Source of the DNA: Photobacterium sp. JCM 19050
GTDB lineage: Bacteria > Pseudomonadota > Gammaproteobacteria > Enterobacterales > Vibrionaceae
Direction: 5' to 3'
Length of the DNA: 64,000 bases
Assembly (NCBI GenBank): GCA_001310455.1
Contig: BAXG01000007.1
Span: 1 to 64,000 of the forward strand
Shown: positions 9,550 to 19,161 of the stretch, piece after piece
Numbering within the stretch: the first letter of the stretch is position 1
How the letters are laid out: each line of letters opens with the position of its first letter
Notes under the pieces: model-generated
Database searches by the model: none
The model's input: only the letters and a program-made list of their open reading frames with translations
What the model was told of the DNA's origin: nothing
Position numbers and translations under genes: made by a program

Positions 9550-11102
9550 ATGACAAAAGCAAATAGCTGGCATGTAAAAAATGCAATATCAAAAATCTGG
9601 CGTTTACCAGCAGTTTCGGTGTTGAGTCTTGGAATCGCATTCTCTTCGGTTGTTAACGCTGGTCAGGTTTTAACTGTTGCACAACAGCGAGACCCTCAAA
9701 GCCTGGATCCTATCGATACATTTGCACTTGCGTGGGGCTCAATGGGCAGCAATATATTTGATGGTCTTGTGTTTAGAAATGAAAATTTGGAAATACTCCC
9801 TGGCCTTGCGAAAGAATGGGTGTTTCTGGAAGATGACAAGAGGATAAGGTTTAAGCTCAGGGAAGATGTTGTTTTTCACAATGGTGAACCGTTCAATGCA
9901 GAATCTGTAAAATTTACATTTGACAGAATGTTAGGTGAGCAAGGAAAAACCAGCCCACAGCGTTCTAATTATATCTCAATCGATCGAATTGAAATTGTTG
10001 ATGATCATACAGTCGATTTTGTCATGAAAAACCAGATCCGGTTTTGATTACCAAGCTTTCTGGGTATGGAGCGATGATAGTTCCAAAAAACTATATCGAA
10101 GAAGTTGGCGAAAAAGTATTTGATCTGAAACCTGTCGGAACAGGTCCATTCAAAGTTGTTGAGTATACGCCGTCGGTGGGTGTGAAGTTGGAAAAGAACT
10201 CAGAATACTGGAATGGAAGTGCCAAAGTTGATGAAGTGCACATTAAGTTTATTCCTGAGGCATCAACTCGAATGGCTGAATTACTTTCCGGAGGTGTGGA
10301 CATTTCTCTTAATATTCCGGTTGCCTCGGTAGATACCATTCGAAATAACGATAGAGTGAAACTAATCGATGTAAACGGCCCTACGGTTTATTTGCTGCGA
10401 CTCAAAACCGATGATTCCATCACTTCTGATGTTCGAGTTCGAAAAGCCATCAATATGGCAATCGACAAGAATATGATCGTGGATATCTTACTTGATGGAC
10501 TGGGAAGCACAATCACCAGCGCGCAAGGCACAAAATCTCTTGGTTACAACCCGGCAATTCAGGCGTACCCGTACGATCCTGCCGGTGCAAAGGCTCTTTT
10601 ACAGCAAGCCGGTGTAAATCCGGGAACAACCATTACCCTGGACACACGAAATAACGACGATACCTTCCTGGAAGTCGCGCAGGTTATCAGCAGCTATTTG
10701 GGGGCTGTGGGTTTGAATGTGAACATTCGTACACATGAGTACGGAGTGTATTCATCGGAGATTGTACCTAAAGGAAAAACGGGTGAACTTTTCTACTTCC
10801 GTTGGGGTGGCTGGACCTTTGACTTCGATAATACCGCTTACCTGCTTTACCACTCCGGTGAGCGTTGGAACCCATACAACAATGATGAAAAGTTAGATGC
10901 ATTGCTGGAAAAACAACGTTTAACGTACAGCACGGAAGCAAGGGAAAGCATTCTTCGTGAAGTGGCAAGTTATGCTCACGAAAATGCGCTGGACATTCCG
11001 CTGTACAACACCTCAACACTTTATGGCGTAAGCAAGAAAGTCAAAGGTTTCACCCCGGCGCCTGATGACCGAGCCAGGTACATGGATGTCTACAAGGATT
11101 AA
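9550..11102 (+). CDS. Peptide ABC importer substrate-binding protein, SBP_bac_5 family (one frameshift)
   Basis: Periplasmic binding protein that hands peptides to the downstream permeases. A Sec signal peptide is visible, with likely cleavage after SSVVNA near residue 38. The body has family landmarks such as DPQSLDPID and GTGPFKVVEY. The start at 9550 follows GGAGGT; an earlier in-frame ATG at 9532 overlaps this site and is less likely. The frame breaks at 10032-10033; CCC instead of CC gives NPDPVLITKLSG and about 517 residues, the usual size. The ligand is unknown, but the pcp gene in the operon suggests peptides with a pyroglutamyl end. Confidence 0.85.
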
Positions 11103-11140
11103 TGAAGACACCTGTCGGGAAAAGCTATTAGCAATTGCCG

Positions 11141-11170
11141 GGAATCTGGCCGGCAGCATTGTCAGATTCC
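11141..11170 (+). terminator. Hairpin between binding-protein and permease genes
   Basis: GGAATCTG pairs with CAGATTCC. No T tract follows, so this is more likely an mRNA-stabilising or attenuating hairpin. Such structures often allow more binding protein than permease to be made. Confidence 0.5.
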
Positions 11171-11216
11171 TGTGCAAATTGATGATTTTATCGTTACGTC
11201 AATAAGATAATTCGAT

Positions 11217-12143
11217 ATGCCAATATTTAAGTTTGTTATTCAGCGAGTCATACAAGCACTTTTTGTCACTGTGGTTGTTACGTTATTTGTCGCCTATGCG
11301 ATTCGCCTGACAGGTGATCCTGCGGTGATGTTAACGCTCGAAGCGACTAATGTCACAGAGGATGACCTTGCTCAAATACGTGAGTCCCTTGGGCTGAACC
11401 GGCCGTTTATTATTCAGTACCTTGATTTTATTTCAGGACTACTGACCGGTGAGTTAGGTGACAGTTTTTTCAGGGGGTCTGTTTCAAACTTAATTGGCGT
11501 TGCACTTCCGTCAACAGGTTTGCTGGCCGTTACCTCGATGTTGGTTTCAATCGCAATATCCATTCCTTTGGGAATTTATTCTGCGGTAAACAAGGGTAAA
11601 TTTTCTGACCATTTTATCCGGATATTGTCGCTACTTGGTTTGTCATTTCCAAACTTCTGGCTCGCTATAATGCTTGTTCTATTGTTTTCAATCACATTCC
11701 CGCTATTACCAGCAAGTGGTTACAGTGGCTTTACGTCGCTCATCATGCCCTCGGTAACAATCGGGATAATATTGACAGCAACAAATGTCAGGTTAGTCAG
11801 GACCACAATGTTAGAAACGCTGTCAGCGCAATATATTATGGTTGCACGCGCTAAAGGCTTACGGGAAAACGTTGTTATATACAAGCATGCGCTCCGAAAC
11901 TGTGCGATTGCATTGGTAACATTCTTCGGCCTCCAATTTGGCAATCTTATTGGCGGTATTGTCATTGTGGAAATGGTATTTAACTGGCCGGGAATGGGAA
12001 CGCTGGCAGTGCAGGCAATAACCCAACGAGATTATCCTGTACTTCAGGCATGTGTTTCTATCTTGGCAATATTTATCGTCCTGGTTAATTTATTGGTTGA
12101 TTTGATTTATGGCCTGATCGACCCCCGGATAAGGGTAGGTTAA
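11217..12143 (+). CDS. Peptide ABC importer permease, DppB type
   Basis: Inner-membrane permease of 308 residues with about six membrane segments. It starts with a DppB-type signature (FKFVIQRVIQALFVTVVVT) and carries the cytoplasmic EAA loop that contacts the ATPase (ARAKGLRENVVIYKHALRN). It ends with the usual DPRIRVG. It is two bases before the second permease gene. The start at 11217 lacks a strong ribosome site. Confidence 0.9.
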   Translation: MPIFKFVIQRVIQALFVTVVVTLFVAYAIRLTGDPAVMLTLEATNVTEDDLAQIRESLGLNRPFIIQYLDFISGLLTGELGDSFFRGSVSNLIGVALPSTGLLAVTSMLVSIAISIPLGIYSAVNKGKFSDHFIRILSLLGLSFPNFWLAIMLVLLFSITFPLLPASGYSGFTSLIMPSVTIGIILTATNVRLVRTTMLETLSAQYIMVARAKGLRENVVIYKHALRNCAIALVTFFGLQFGNLIGGIVIVEMVFNWPGMGTLAVQAITQRDYPVLQACVSILAIFIVLVNLLVDLIYGLIDPRIRVG

Positions 12144-12145
12144 GG

Positions 12146-13023
12146 ATGAATCAAAAACAGAGTGGAAAAATCATGGTTGGAACCACATTAAAAATCCCGA
12201 GTGAATTTAAAAATTTTGAACTTGTTTTGGGGTTATTGCTTGTAGGAAGTATAGGGACGTTGGTCTTATTTTCATCCTTTATATTTCCTGACGGTGGAAA
12301 GACAGTAAATTTATTGGCCAGGTTCACAGCACCATTTCAGTCTTTTGAACATATATTAGGCACAGACGCGTTGGGGCGGGATATTCTTGAGCGAATAGTG
12401 GTTGGCGGCAAAGTGTCTTTTTCAGTTGGATTATTGTCTGCGTTGGGTGCAGTGTTTCTCGGAACAATTGTCGGGCTGTTTGCCGGCTACTATCGGGGTG
12501 TCACTGATGTATTCATTATGCGATTCGCAGATGTACAACTGGCTTTGCCCTTTATCCTATTGGCGATCACCGTTGTTGCTATTTTGGGGCCGGGATTGGA
12601 TAAGCTCATTGGCTGATGATCATTTCCCAATGGGTACAGTATGCCCGGTTGGTCAGGGGGAGTGTGTTATCGCTTCGAGAACGGGAATATGTTCAGGCGG
12701 CGCAAAGCTATGGTCTCCCGGATCTGAAAATTATATTCGGGCACATACTGCCCAATGCCCTTGGTCCACTGGTGATACTCACTACTCTCAATGTGGCAAA
12801 CAATATTTTGTTGGAAAGTAGCCTGACTTACTTGGGACTGGGGGCTGACCCTCAGACACCGAGTTGGGGAGGAATCCTGTCGGAAGGGAGAAACTACATT
12901 CAAACTGCGTGGTGGGTAAGTGTATTTCCCGGTTTCGCGATTATGTTCACCGTACTGGGGCTCAATCTATTAGGGGACTGGCTGAGAGAACGCTTGGATC
13001 CTTTGGAGAGGACTCGACTGTGA
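12146..13023 (+). CDS. Peptide ABC importer permease, DppC type (one frameshift)
   Basis: Second inner-membrane permease. It has the DppC landmarks HILGTDALGRDILERI in the first half and the EAA loop YVQAAQSYGLPDLKIIFGHILPN in the second, with about six membrane segments. The frame breaks near 12611-12613; one added G or C gives LIGLMIISQWVQYARL and about 292 residues, as expected. The stop and restart inside a membrane segment argues against two natural proteins. It ends the operon; no clear terminator follows. Confidence 0.85.
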
Positions 13024-13255
13024 TATTACATCTGGTTTGGCAACAAGACATTGCGATGATCAGAATTCGCACTTCGTCAGCCAGAGGGGCCAACAGAAAT
13101 CCGGCCAGGCGCAGACGAAACAATAAATCGGCTAAAAGTTCATCAGTCAGAGTGGATGTTTGTGTAAATTTGTCCTGAATCCCTGTTTTTAGTCCTTTGA
13201 ACCTCTACGATGCCGCATGTTTGAAGGACTTTTTTACAGCGCGCGGATAAATACG

Positions 13256-14043
13256 ATGCAAAAAGATATCCAGCTCCTCTTTGAATACGCCCAGATTCAC
13301 TTTACCGGCACTGACCACAAAATTGCGGCGTATTTTCTTGACCGCAAGCCGGTAAAATCCATTGAGGAACTGGCTGAAGACATTGGCGTGTCGACAGCAT
13401 CCATCACCCGATTTTGTAAAAAAGTGGGTCTGCGGAATTTTAAAGAGTTCCTATTTCTCTATCAGCAGCAGTTGGAAACGCCCACACCGGCGACGGAAAA
13501 CTGCAGCCTGCACACTGATTATGTAGATATGCTGCAGGAACTGAGTAAGAAACTCGACCGATCCAGCGTTAAAACGTTCAGTGACGCGATATACCGGCAC
13601 AAAATCATTCATGTCTTCGGTACCGGATTCAGTGCATTGGCCGGGCTGATTTTAAATTCCGCTTTACCCGGTTAGGAAAGTTTATTGAAGTGGTGACTGA
13701 CGGGGATTCAATGAAAATGATCAGTGCAATCCTGAATCCGGATGCGCTGGTGATTCTCATCAGCCTGAAGGGAAAAAACGAAGGAATGATCCAATGTGCC
13801 AGGGAGATGAAAGCGCGAGGTGTGAATGTGCTTTGTATTACTTCAAACAACAAATCGAAACTGATTCAATACGCTGACAGCTATATATTAACGTCGTCTC
13901 TGAATGGCGAAGAATCTACCGGTATGATTTCTGGTCAAACGCCCATTTTGATGGCAATCGACCACATTTATCATCAGTACGTGACAGACAATAAAGATAA
14001 AATCAAAAACTGGGTAGCAACTGAAAAGCCTTTCTGCAGTTAA
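13256..14043 (+). CDS. RpiR/MurR-family transcriptional regulator (one frameshift)
   Basis: Sugar-phosphate-sensing regulator. The N-terminal HTH_6 domain (SIEELAEDIGVSTASITRFCKKVGLRNFKEF) is followed by a SIS domain that binds phosphosugars (VFGTGFSALAG, then ISLKGKNEGMIQCAREMKARG). The frame breaks in the T run at 13650-13653; one more T gives LIFKFRFTRLGKFIEVVTDG and about 262 residues. The ATG at 13256 is chosen because MQKDIQLLFEYAQ is the family-like beginning. It lies just upstream of the PTS/MngB genes and probably controls them. E. coli instead uses a GntR-type regulator (MngR) for this pathway. Confidence 0.8.
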
Positions 14044-14355
14044 TTATTTCCATTCTTCGTAATCATTGGTATCGCCGTATTATGCATGCCTTGTTCATTA
14101 TTGATAGCGTAAATATGTCGGTGAAAAAATGTCACAGTATCCAGTTCATTCAAAGAAGCACAAAATAATCGCTCAAAAATCATATCTTGCTGATAATATT
14201 GATTTATTTTAAATGGCAAAGCCGATCTACTGCACATTCCGATGTAAATAATTTCACCTAATATCTTTATGTGCACCACATCTCATACAATATCTGAAAA
14301 TATTTACACAATAGTCCCGTCTTAAAATCCGACCCTTAATTTGGAGAATTATTGT
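14044..14355. other. Intergenic region before PTS operon
   Basis: 312 AT-rich bases without a gene. It must hold the promoter of the PTS-mngB operon and probably the RpiR operator. TAATATT-type -10 candidates occur around 14190-14200, but I see no convincing palindrome. GGAG at 14342-14345 is the ribosome site of the next gene. Confidence 0.4.
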
Positions 14356-15884
14356 ATGAGTCGTAATGTTGTTGCCATTACTGCTTGTGCTGCGGGTATT
14401 GCCCATACTTATATGGCTGCCGAGGCATTGGAAATTGCGGCAAAGGAACATGGATTTAATGTAAAGGTTGAAACCCAGGGTTCAATCGGTGCAGAAAATG
14501 TATTAACTGAACAGGAGATAGCAACGGCAGAGGTGGTCATTATTGCCTCTGACGTAGAGATTGACCTGGCACGTTTTGTCGGAAAAAAAGTGTATAAAAC
14601 CCGCCCGAAAGAGGCGATTAAAGATGCCAATGGCTGGTGGAACTTGCTATGAAAGAAGGCAAGGTTTTCGGGGCAAAGGGCACGGAAGTTGGCAATATTA
14701 CCTTGGGCAAAACCAACGAGAACGGTTTTATCCAACATATCATGAGCGGTATCTCTTACATGGTACCCATGGTTATCGCCGCTGGCCTTTTGCTGGCGAT
14801 TGCCAATATTTTTGCATTCCAGAAAGATGATCTTGGCCGCATGGTGGCATGGGGCTTTGACCGCACCGACCCGGTCGGCGAGCTTATGTACTCTTTGTTC
14901 CAGGTGGGTAAAGTCGGTTTCACCCTGATGATTCCTCTGTTTGCCGGCTTTGTTGCCAACTCCATTGCAGACCGTCCGGCGATTGCCCCTGCGATGATTG
15001 GTGCATATATTGCGAACGATGCGGGTTTCCTGGGTACAGAGACGGGCGGTGGTTTCCTGTCTGCGATCCTCGTTGCCTTTATCGTGGGTTACTTTGTCCG
15101 CGAGCTGAAGAAAATCAAGTGGCCTAAGCTGGTTCAACCGCTGGTGCCTATTATGATTCTGCCGCTGATAGCCACATTCTTTATCACCATTGTGGTGAAG
15201 TACATGATTGGTGGTCCAATTGCTTCTGCAATGGGTGCGATGTATGACTGGCTGACCTGGATGACAGAAAATTACCAGGCATCTACTTTCATCATCGGCG
15301 CTGTGATTGGTGCAATGATTGGTTTTGACTTCGGTGGCCCTGTTAACAAAACTGCACTGATTTTCGGTACGGCTGTATTTACCGATACCGTTGCTAAATA
15401 TGGCATCGAAGGTGCGAACTTTGTGCCGGGTACTGCTGCTCAGGCTGCGATTTCCGTTGCTCCGCTGGGCATCTTCCTTGCTTCACAAATCTTCAAGAAC
15501 AAGTTCACCCAAACAGAAAAGATTGCTGCAAACTCAGCATTTGGTATGGGTATTGTCGGTGTGACCGAAGGAGCCATTCCTTTTGCCGCGACGAACCCGG
15601 TTCAGGTTATCACTGCAAGTGTGGCTGGATCTGCGCTGGCAGGCGGCCTGGTCGGCTTCTTCGACTGTAAATTCTACGGCGGTATCGGTTCACCACTGGG
15701 TACATTCATCGGCTATATCGAGCAACCAATCCCGTTCTTGACCTGGATTCTGTGTACGCTCGCCGGTATTACCACGACAGCCCTGATTATCGGATTCTGG
15801 CGCAAGCCGGTCGTGGTGGAAAACACCGAAGCCAAGAAAGCAGAAGAGAAGCAAGTTGAACAACAACCGGCTCACGCAAACTAA
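14356..15884 (+). CDS. PTS fructose-family transporter, IIBC components (one apparent frameshift)
   Basis: Membrane sugar permease and phosphoryl carrier. The IIB domain has the phosphocysteine loop [18 protein letters not shown]. The IIC domain has about eight to ten membrane segments and the conserved DFGGPVNK and TEGAIPFA motifs. IIB (frame 1) stops at 14652; one added base at 14632-14636 joins it to IIC through a continuous helix ([12 protein letters not shown]) and gives about 514 residues. Alternatively, IIB and IIC may be separate genes, since ATGA at 14649-14652 would be a natural overlap. The neighbours (IIA, MngB) suggest 2-O-alpha-mannosyl-D-glycerate or a related mannoside as substrate. 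Confidence 0.85.
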
Positions 15885-15894
15885 GGCGAATAAA

Positions 15895-16344
15895 ATGAAA
15901 GATGTATTTAACGCCAATCATATTTTGCAGGACACCGGTTCCACCACCAAAGAACAGGCATTTGCGTTTATTGCCCAGCAGGCTGAAAAGCTGGGCTACG
16001 TAACCAGTGCTGTACAGTACGAAGCGGGCCTCCGGGCCCGCGAAATGGAGTCGAGCACAGGGTTCACAGGTGGTGTCGCAATTCCTCATAGCAAGAACCC
16101 GGCTGTCAGCCACGCAGGTATTTTCCTGGTGCGTTTCGCCCATCCCATCGAGTGGGAAACGATGGATGAGAAGCCGGTTGAAACTGCCGTTGCGTTATCT
16201 ATCCCGGCGGATGGAAATGAAGAAAGCATCCGGCTGCTGACCCGGCTTTCCCGCGCCATGATGCGCGCACCTTTCCGAGAGGTACTCAAGACGGGGGATG
16301 CAGCGCAGATAGAACAGGAAATTTCAGCCGTGATTGCGGGTTAA
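15895..16344 (+). CDS. PTS IIA component, fructose/mannitol type
   Basis: Cytoplasmic phosphocarrier of 149 residues, passing phosphate from HPr to the IIB domain. The phosphorylated histidine lies in GGVAIPHSKNPAV. The ATG at 15895 is ten bases after the IIBC stop; an upstream in-frame start at 15856 would overlap IIBC and is less likely. In E. coli MngA the IIA domain is fused to IIBC, whereas here it is separate. Confidence 0.88.
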   Translation: MKDVFNANHILQDTGSTTKEQAFAFIAQQAEKLGYVTSAVQYEAGLRAREMESSTGFTGGVAIPHSKNPAVSHAGIFLVRFAHPIEWETMDEKPVETAVALSIPADGNEESIRLLTRLSRAMMRAPFREVLKTGDAAQIEQEISAVIAG

Positions 16345-16364
16345 GCGTTGAGCGAGTTGTTGTT

Positions 16365-19025
16365 ATGCAGAAAACCTTTCATGTTATTCCCCATACCCAT
16401 TGGGATTTTGAGTGGTACTTTTCCACCCACGAATCGCTTATCCAGCTTATCTATCATTTAGATGAAGTGATGAGCGGGCTTGAGAGCGGGGTGAGTGATA
16501 CTTACCTGCTCGATGGCCAACTGAGTATTGTCGAAGATTACCTCAATGCCTGTCCGGATCAGAAAGCCCGCTTTAAAGCGCTGGTGGAGCAGGGCAAGTT
16601 GATAATCGGCCCGTGGTATACACAGACGGACCAGTTGATCATCAGTGGCGAATCCATCGTCCGCAATCTGGCAACCGGTATTCGTATGGGGCGCCAGCTT
16701 GGCCCGGTTATGGAAATCGGCTATGTACCGGACTCGTTCGGACAGAGCATTGATATGCCAAAAATCTACAACGGTTTCGGTATCAATAAGACCGTGTTCT
16801 GGCGTGGATTGAACAGCGATACCTGCTCAAGCCGGGAGTTTCTCTGGCAAGCCGAAGATGGCTGTGAAATCACAGCCTATAACATCAAAAACGGCTACTT
16901 TGTCGGTTCTCACATTATTGGATGTGATGACCCGACAGCGCTTTGCCTTCAGGCTGAAGAGGGAGCGACAGCAAAGAATGTTGCTATTCCTCTGGGTGGC
17001 GATCAGCGCTATATCGATATGGATATCAAGCCGAGAATTGCTCTCTCGAATCGGACTGCGCCTGAGTTTCACCTTATTGAAAGCAGCTATGAAAAGCTGT
17101 TTGAGGCGCTGGACAAAGAGAACCTCGATCTGCCAAAGGTCACCGGGGAGTTTATTGATGGACAGGTATCCAAAATTCACCGCTCCATTTATTCAACCCG
17201 GTATGACCACAAAAACCTCAACGATAAGATTGAACGCCGGCTGACCTATCAGCTGGAGCCTCTGATGGTGATGGCTAGTCAGCAAGGCATTGAACCTAAA
17301 CCGCAGTTAGTGGAAAACATCTGGAAAGTCCTGATGCGTAACCATGCCCACGACAGTGCCGGTGGTTGCAACACGGACAAGACCAATAAAATAATCCTTG
17401 CCCGGTTTGAGGAAGCGGATCAGATGTCCGGCTCAGCGGTGGACTATCTGGTGCGTAAACTTGCTGAATCGCAGTCGAAAGAAGGGTTGAACGAGGAAAC
17501 CGACCGCCTGACGCTTTTCAACACCTTGCCTTATGCACGAACGCCGGTAATCCGGGTGAACATTGCCACCCATACACCGGACTTTGCCCTCACAGACTGG
17601 CAGGGCAATCCGGTACCGTTTGATATTCACCATGTAGAGAAAACGTACAGTGGCAGCATTAAGCGTACCGAAGCTGAGCAAGATCCGGACCTGTACTATT
17701 ACCAAACTGAGGTTTCATTCCGCTATCCGCTGCCGGCAAGCGGCTTTGAATGCTTAAAGGTAGTATCCGGCCATGTCGGGCAATCAGCACCAGTAATCTG
17801 CGATATGCTTTCCGGACATAATGAGATCGAAAACGCACAATACCGCCTGGCGTTCCATGATGGGCAGTTTGATCTTTATAGCAAAGCGCAGGATAAGTGG
17901 TTTTTCGACTGCATCCGGCTGACAAATGCCGGTGATGACGGAGACAACTATGATTACTCGCCACCGGAACAGGACTGGAAACTGACCTACAACTGGGGAG
18001 AGGCCAGTGTAGAGACGGAAACCGGCAGGCTGGGGCAACGACTTGTTGTAACCGGTTGCTGGAATTTGCCTGAAGATCTTGCGCAGAGGAACCGCCATGA
18101 AACAGGTGGGAAGGTCGCCTTTACGTTGCGTTTCAATCTGAAGAAAAGCGACTGCCTGGATGGACTGCCTCTGGAAATTCAGGCTGAATTCGACAATCAG
18201 GTGAAAGATCACCGTATGCAGTTGGTGTTCAGTGGATTTACCAACGCAACCTCGAATTTTGCTGATACACCATTTGGCACTGTGGAGCGTGAGAACCTTC
18301 CTTCCCACCTCCATGACTGGTGGGAATCGGGTTGGAAAGAAGAGCCAAGCCCGATATATCCGATGCTGCACTTTGCCAACATGCACGATTCCGCAACCAG
18401 CCTGACCGTAATGGCGAAAGGCATCAAAGAATATGAAATTACGGCATCGGGCGAGCTGGCGCTTACGCTTTACCGTTGTGTTGGCTGGCTTGGCAAGCCG
18501 GATCTTATCCGCCGTCCCGGCATTGCGTCCGGCCAGCAGTTTAAGTGGATTCCGACGCCGGACAGCCAGTTGCAGGGCAAACTTCATTTCGATTGTGCTT
18601 TGTTGGTTGAAGAGACGTTTAACCCAGCACACTGCCAGAAGGTGTGGCAGCACTATGCTGTGGAGGTATTGGACTACCAGAACCAGTCGCTGAACCAGTT
18701 CACCAATACGTTGAAATACTTTGTGATGCACCCGCTTAACAACACAGTGCCGGATAACGATACCGGATTGGTGCTGAGCGTAGAGAAACTGGTACTCAGT
18801 GCGGTCAAACTGGCTGACAACGGGAACGGGATGGTTATCCGTCTGTACAACCCGGCTTCAGAACCAGTTTCTAACCCAGGTGAAGTAACGTTGCCATACG
18901 GTTTTGACCAAGTTGAAGAGGTGAACCTGCTGGAAGAAAAACTGGCTGGGTGCGAATGCACTGAACAGAGCTTCAAACTCGACAGTTTTAAACCAAAGCA
19001 AATTCGGACATACCGGATTTACTGA
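16365..19025 (+). CDS. mngB: GH38 alpha-mannosidase, mannosylglycerate hydrolase MngB type
   Basis: Cytoplasmic alpha-mannosidase of 886 residues, close to the 877 of E. coli MngB, which splits 6-phospho-mannosylglycerate to mannose-6-phosphate and glycerate. The zinc-binding HTHWD motif is at residues 10-14 and the nucleophile is D123 in YVPDSFGQ. The domain order (GH38 N-terminal, middle, C-terminal beta domains) is complete and the frame is intact. It is 20 bases after the IIA gene, so it belongs to the PTS operon. Mannosylglycerate is an osmolyte of marine red algae, which fits a marine host. Other phosphorylated alpha-mannosides are possible substrates. Confidence 0.85.
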   Translation: MQKTFHVIPHTHWDFEWYFSTHESLIQLIYHLDEVMSGLESGVSDTYLLDGQLSIVEDYLNACPDQKARFKALVEQGKLIIGPWYTQTDQLIISGESIVRNLATGIRMGRQLGPVMEIGYVPDSFGQSIDMPKIYNGFGINKTVFWRGLNSDTCSSREFLWQAEDGCEITAYNIKNGYFVGSHIIGCDDPTALCLQAEEGATAKNVAIPLGGDQRYIDMDIKPRIALSNRTAPEFHLIESSYEKLFEALDKENLDLPKVTGEFIDGQVSKIHRSIYSTRYDHKNLNDKIERRLTYQLEPLMVMASQQGIEPKPQLVENIWKVLMRNHAHDSAGGCNTDKTNKIILARFEEADQMSGSAVDYLVRKLAESQSKEGLNEETDRLTLFNTLPYARTPVIRVNIATHTPDFALTDWQGNPVPFDIHHVEKTYSGSIKRTEAEQDPDLYYYQTEVSFRYPLPASGFECLKVVSGHVGQSAPVICDMLSGHNEIENAQYRLAFHDGQFDLYSKAQDKWFFDCIRLTNAGDDGDNYDYSPPEQDWKLTYNWGEASVETETGRLGQRLVVTGCWNLPEDLAQRNRHETGGKVAFTLRFNLKKSDCLDGLPLEIQAEFDNQVKDHRMQLVFSGFTNATSNFADTPFGTVERENLPSHLHDWWESGWKEEPSPIYPMLHFANMHDSATSLTVMAKGIKEYEITASGELALTLYRCVGWLGKPDLIRRPGIASGQQFKWIPTPDSQLQGKLHFDCALLVEETFNPAHCQKVWQHYAVEVLDYQNQSLNQFTNTLKYFVMHPLNNTVPDNDTGLVLSVEKLVLSAVKLADNGNGMVIRLYNPASEPVSNPGEVTLPYGFDQVEEVNLLEEKLAGCECTEQSFKLDSFKPKQIRTYRIY

Positions 19026-19040
19026 AAGCGATGAAAGAAA

Positions 19041-19087
19041 AACCGGTCCTTTGCTGGCTCTTTGCCAACCGGGGGATCGGTTTTTTT
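19041..19087 (+). terminator. Terminator of the PTS-mngB operon
   Basis: AACCGGTCC pairs with GGATCGGTT (one G-T pair) and is followed by a run of T. It lies intact 48 bases left of the IS66 insertion. Confidence 0.65.
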
Positions 19088-19126
19088 AATAGGAAAGTGA
19101 CTCCAACAGGTAGTCAAGTTTTGTAT

Positions 19127-19134
19127 GTTTCAGA
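19127..19134. repeat. Target site duplication, left copy
   Basis: GTTTCAGA directly abuts the left end of the IS66 element and is repeated exactly at 21462-21469. Eight bases is the usual IS66 duplication length. Confidence 0.9.
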
Positions 19135-19161
19135 GTAAGCGGTAAATAAACCGGTGAAGCC

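Noticed and set aside
14637-14652. IIB and IIC as two natural genes overlapping by ATGA
   Set aside because: Possible, and kept as an alternative, but one added base makes a continuous helix as in fused IIBC proteins, and the same one-base loss is seen throughout the window.
17784-18731. 315-codon open frame antisense to mngB
   Set aside because: Shadow of the mngB coding sequence; the sense frame carries the conserved GH38 C-terminal domains.
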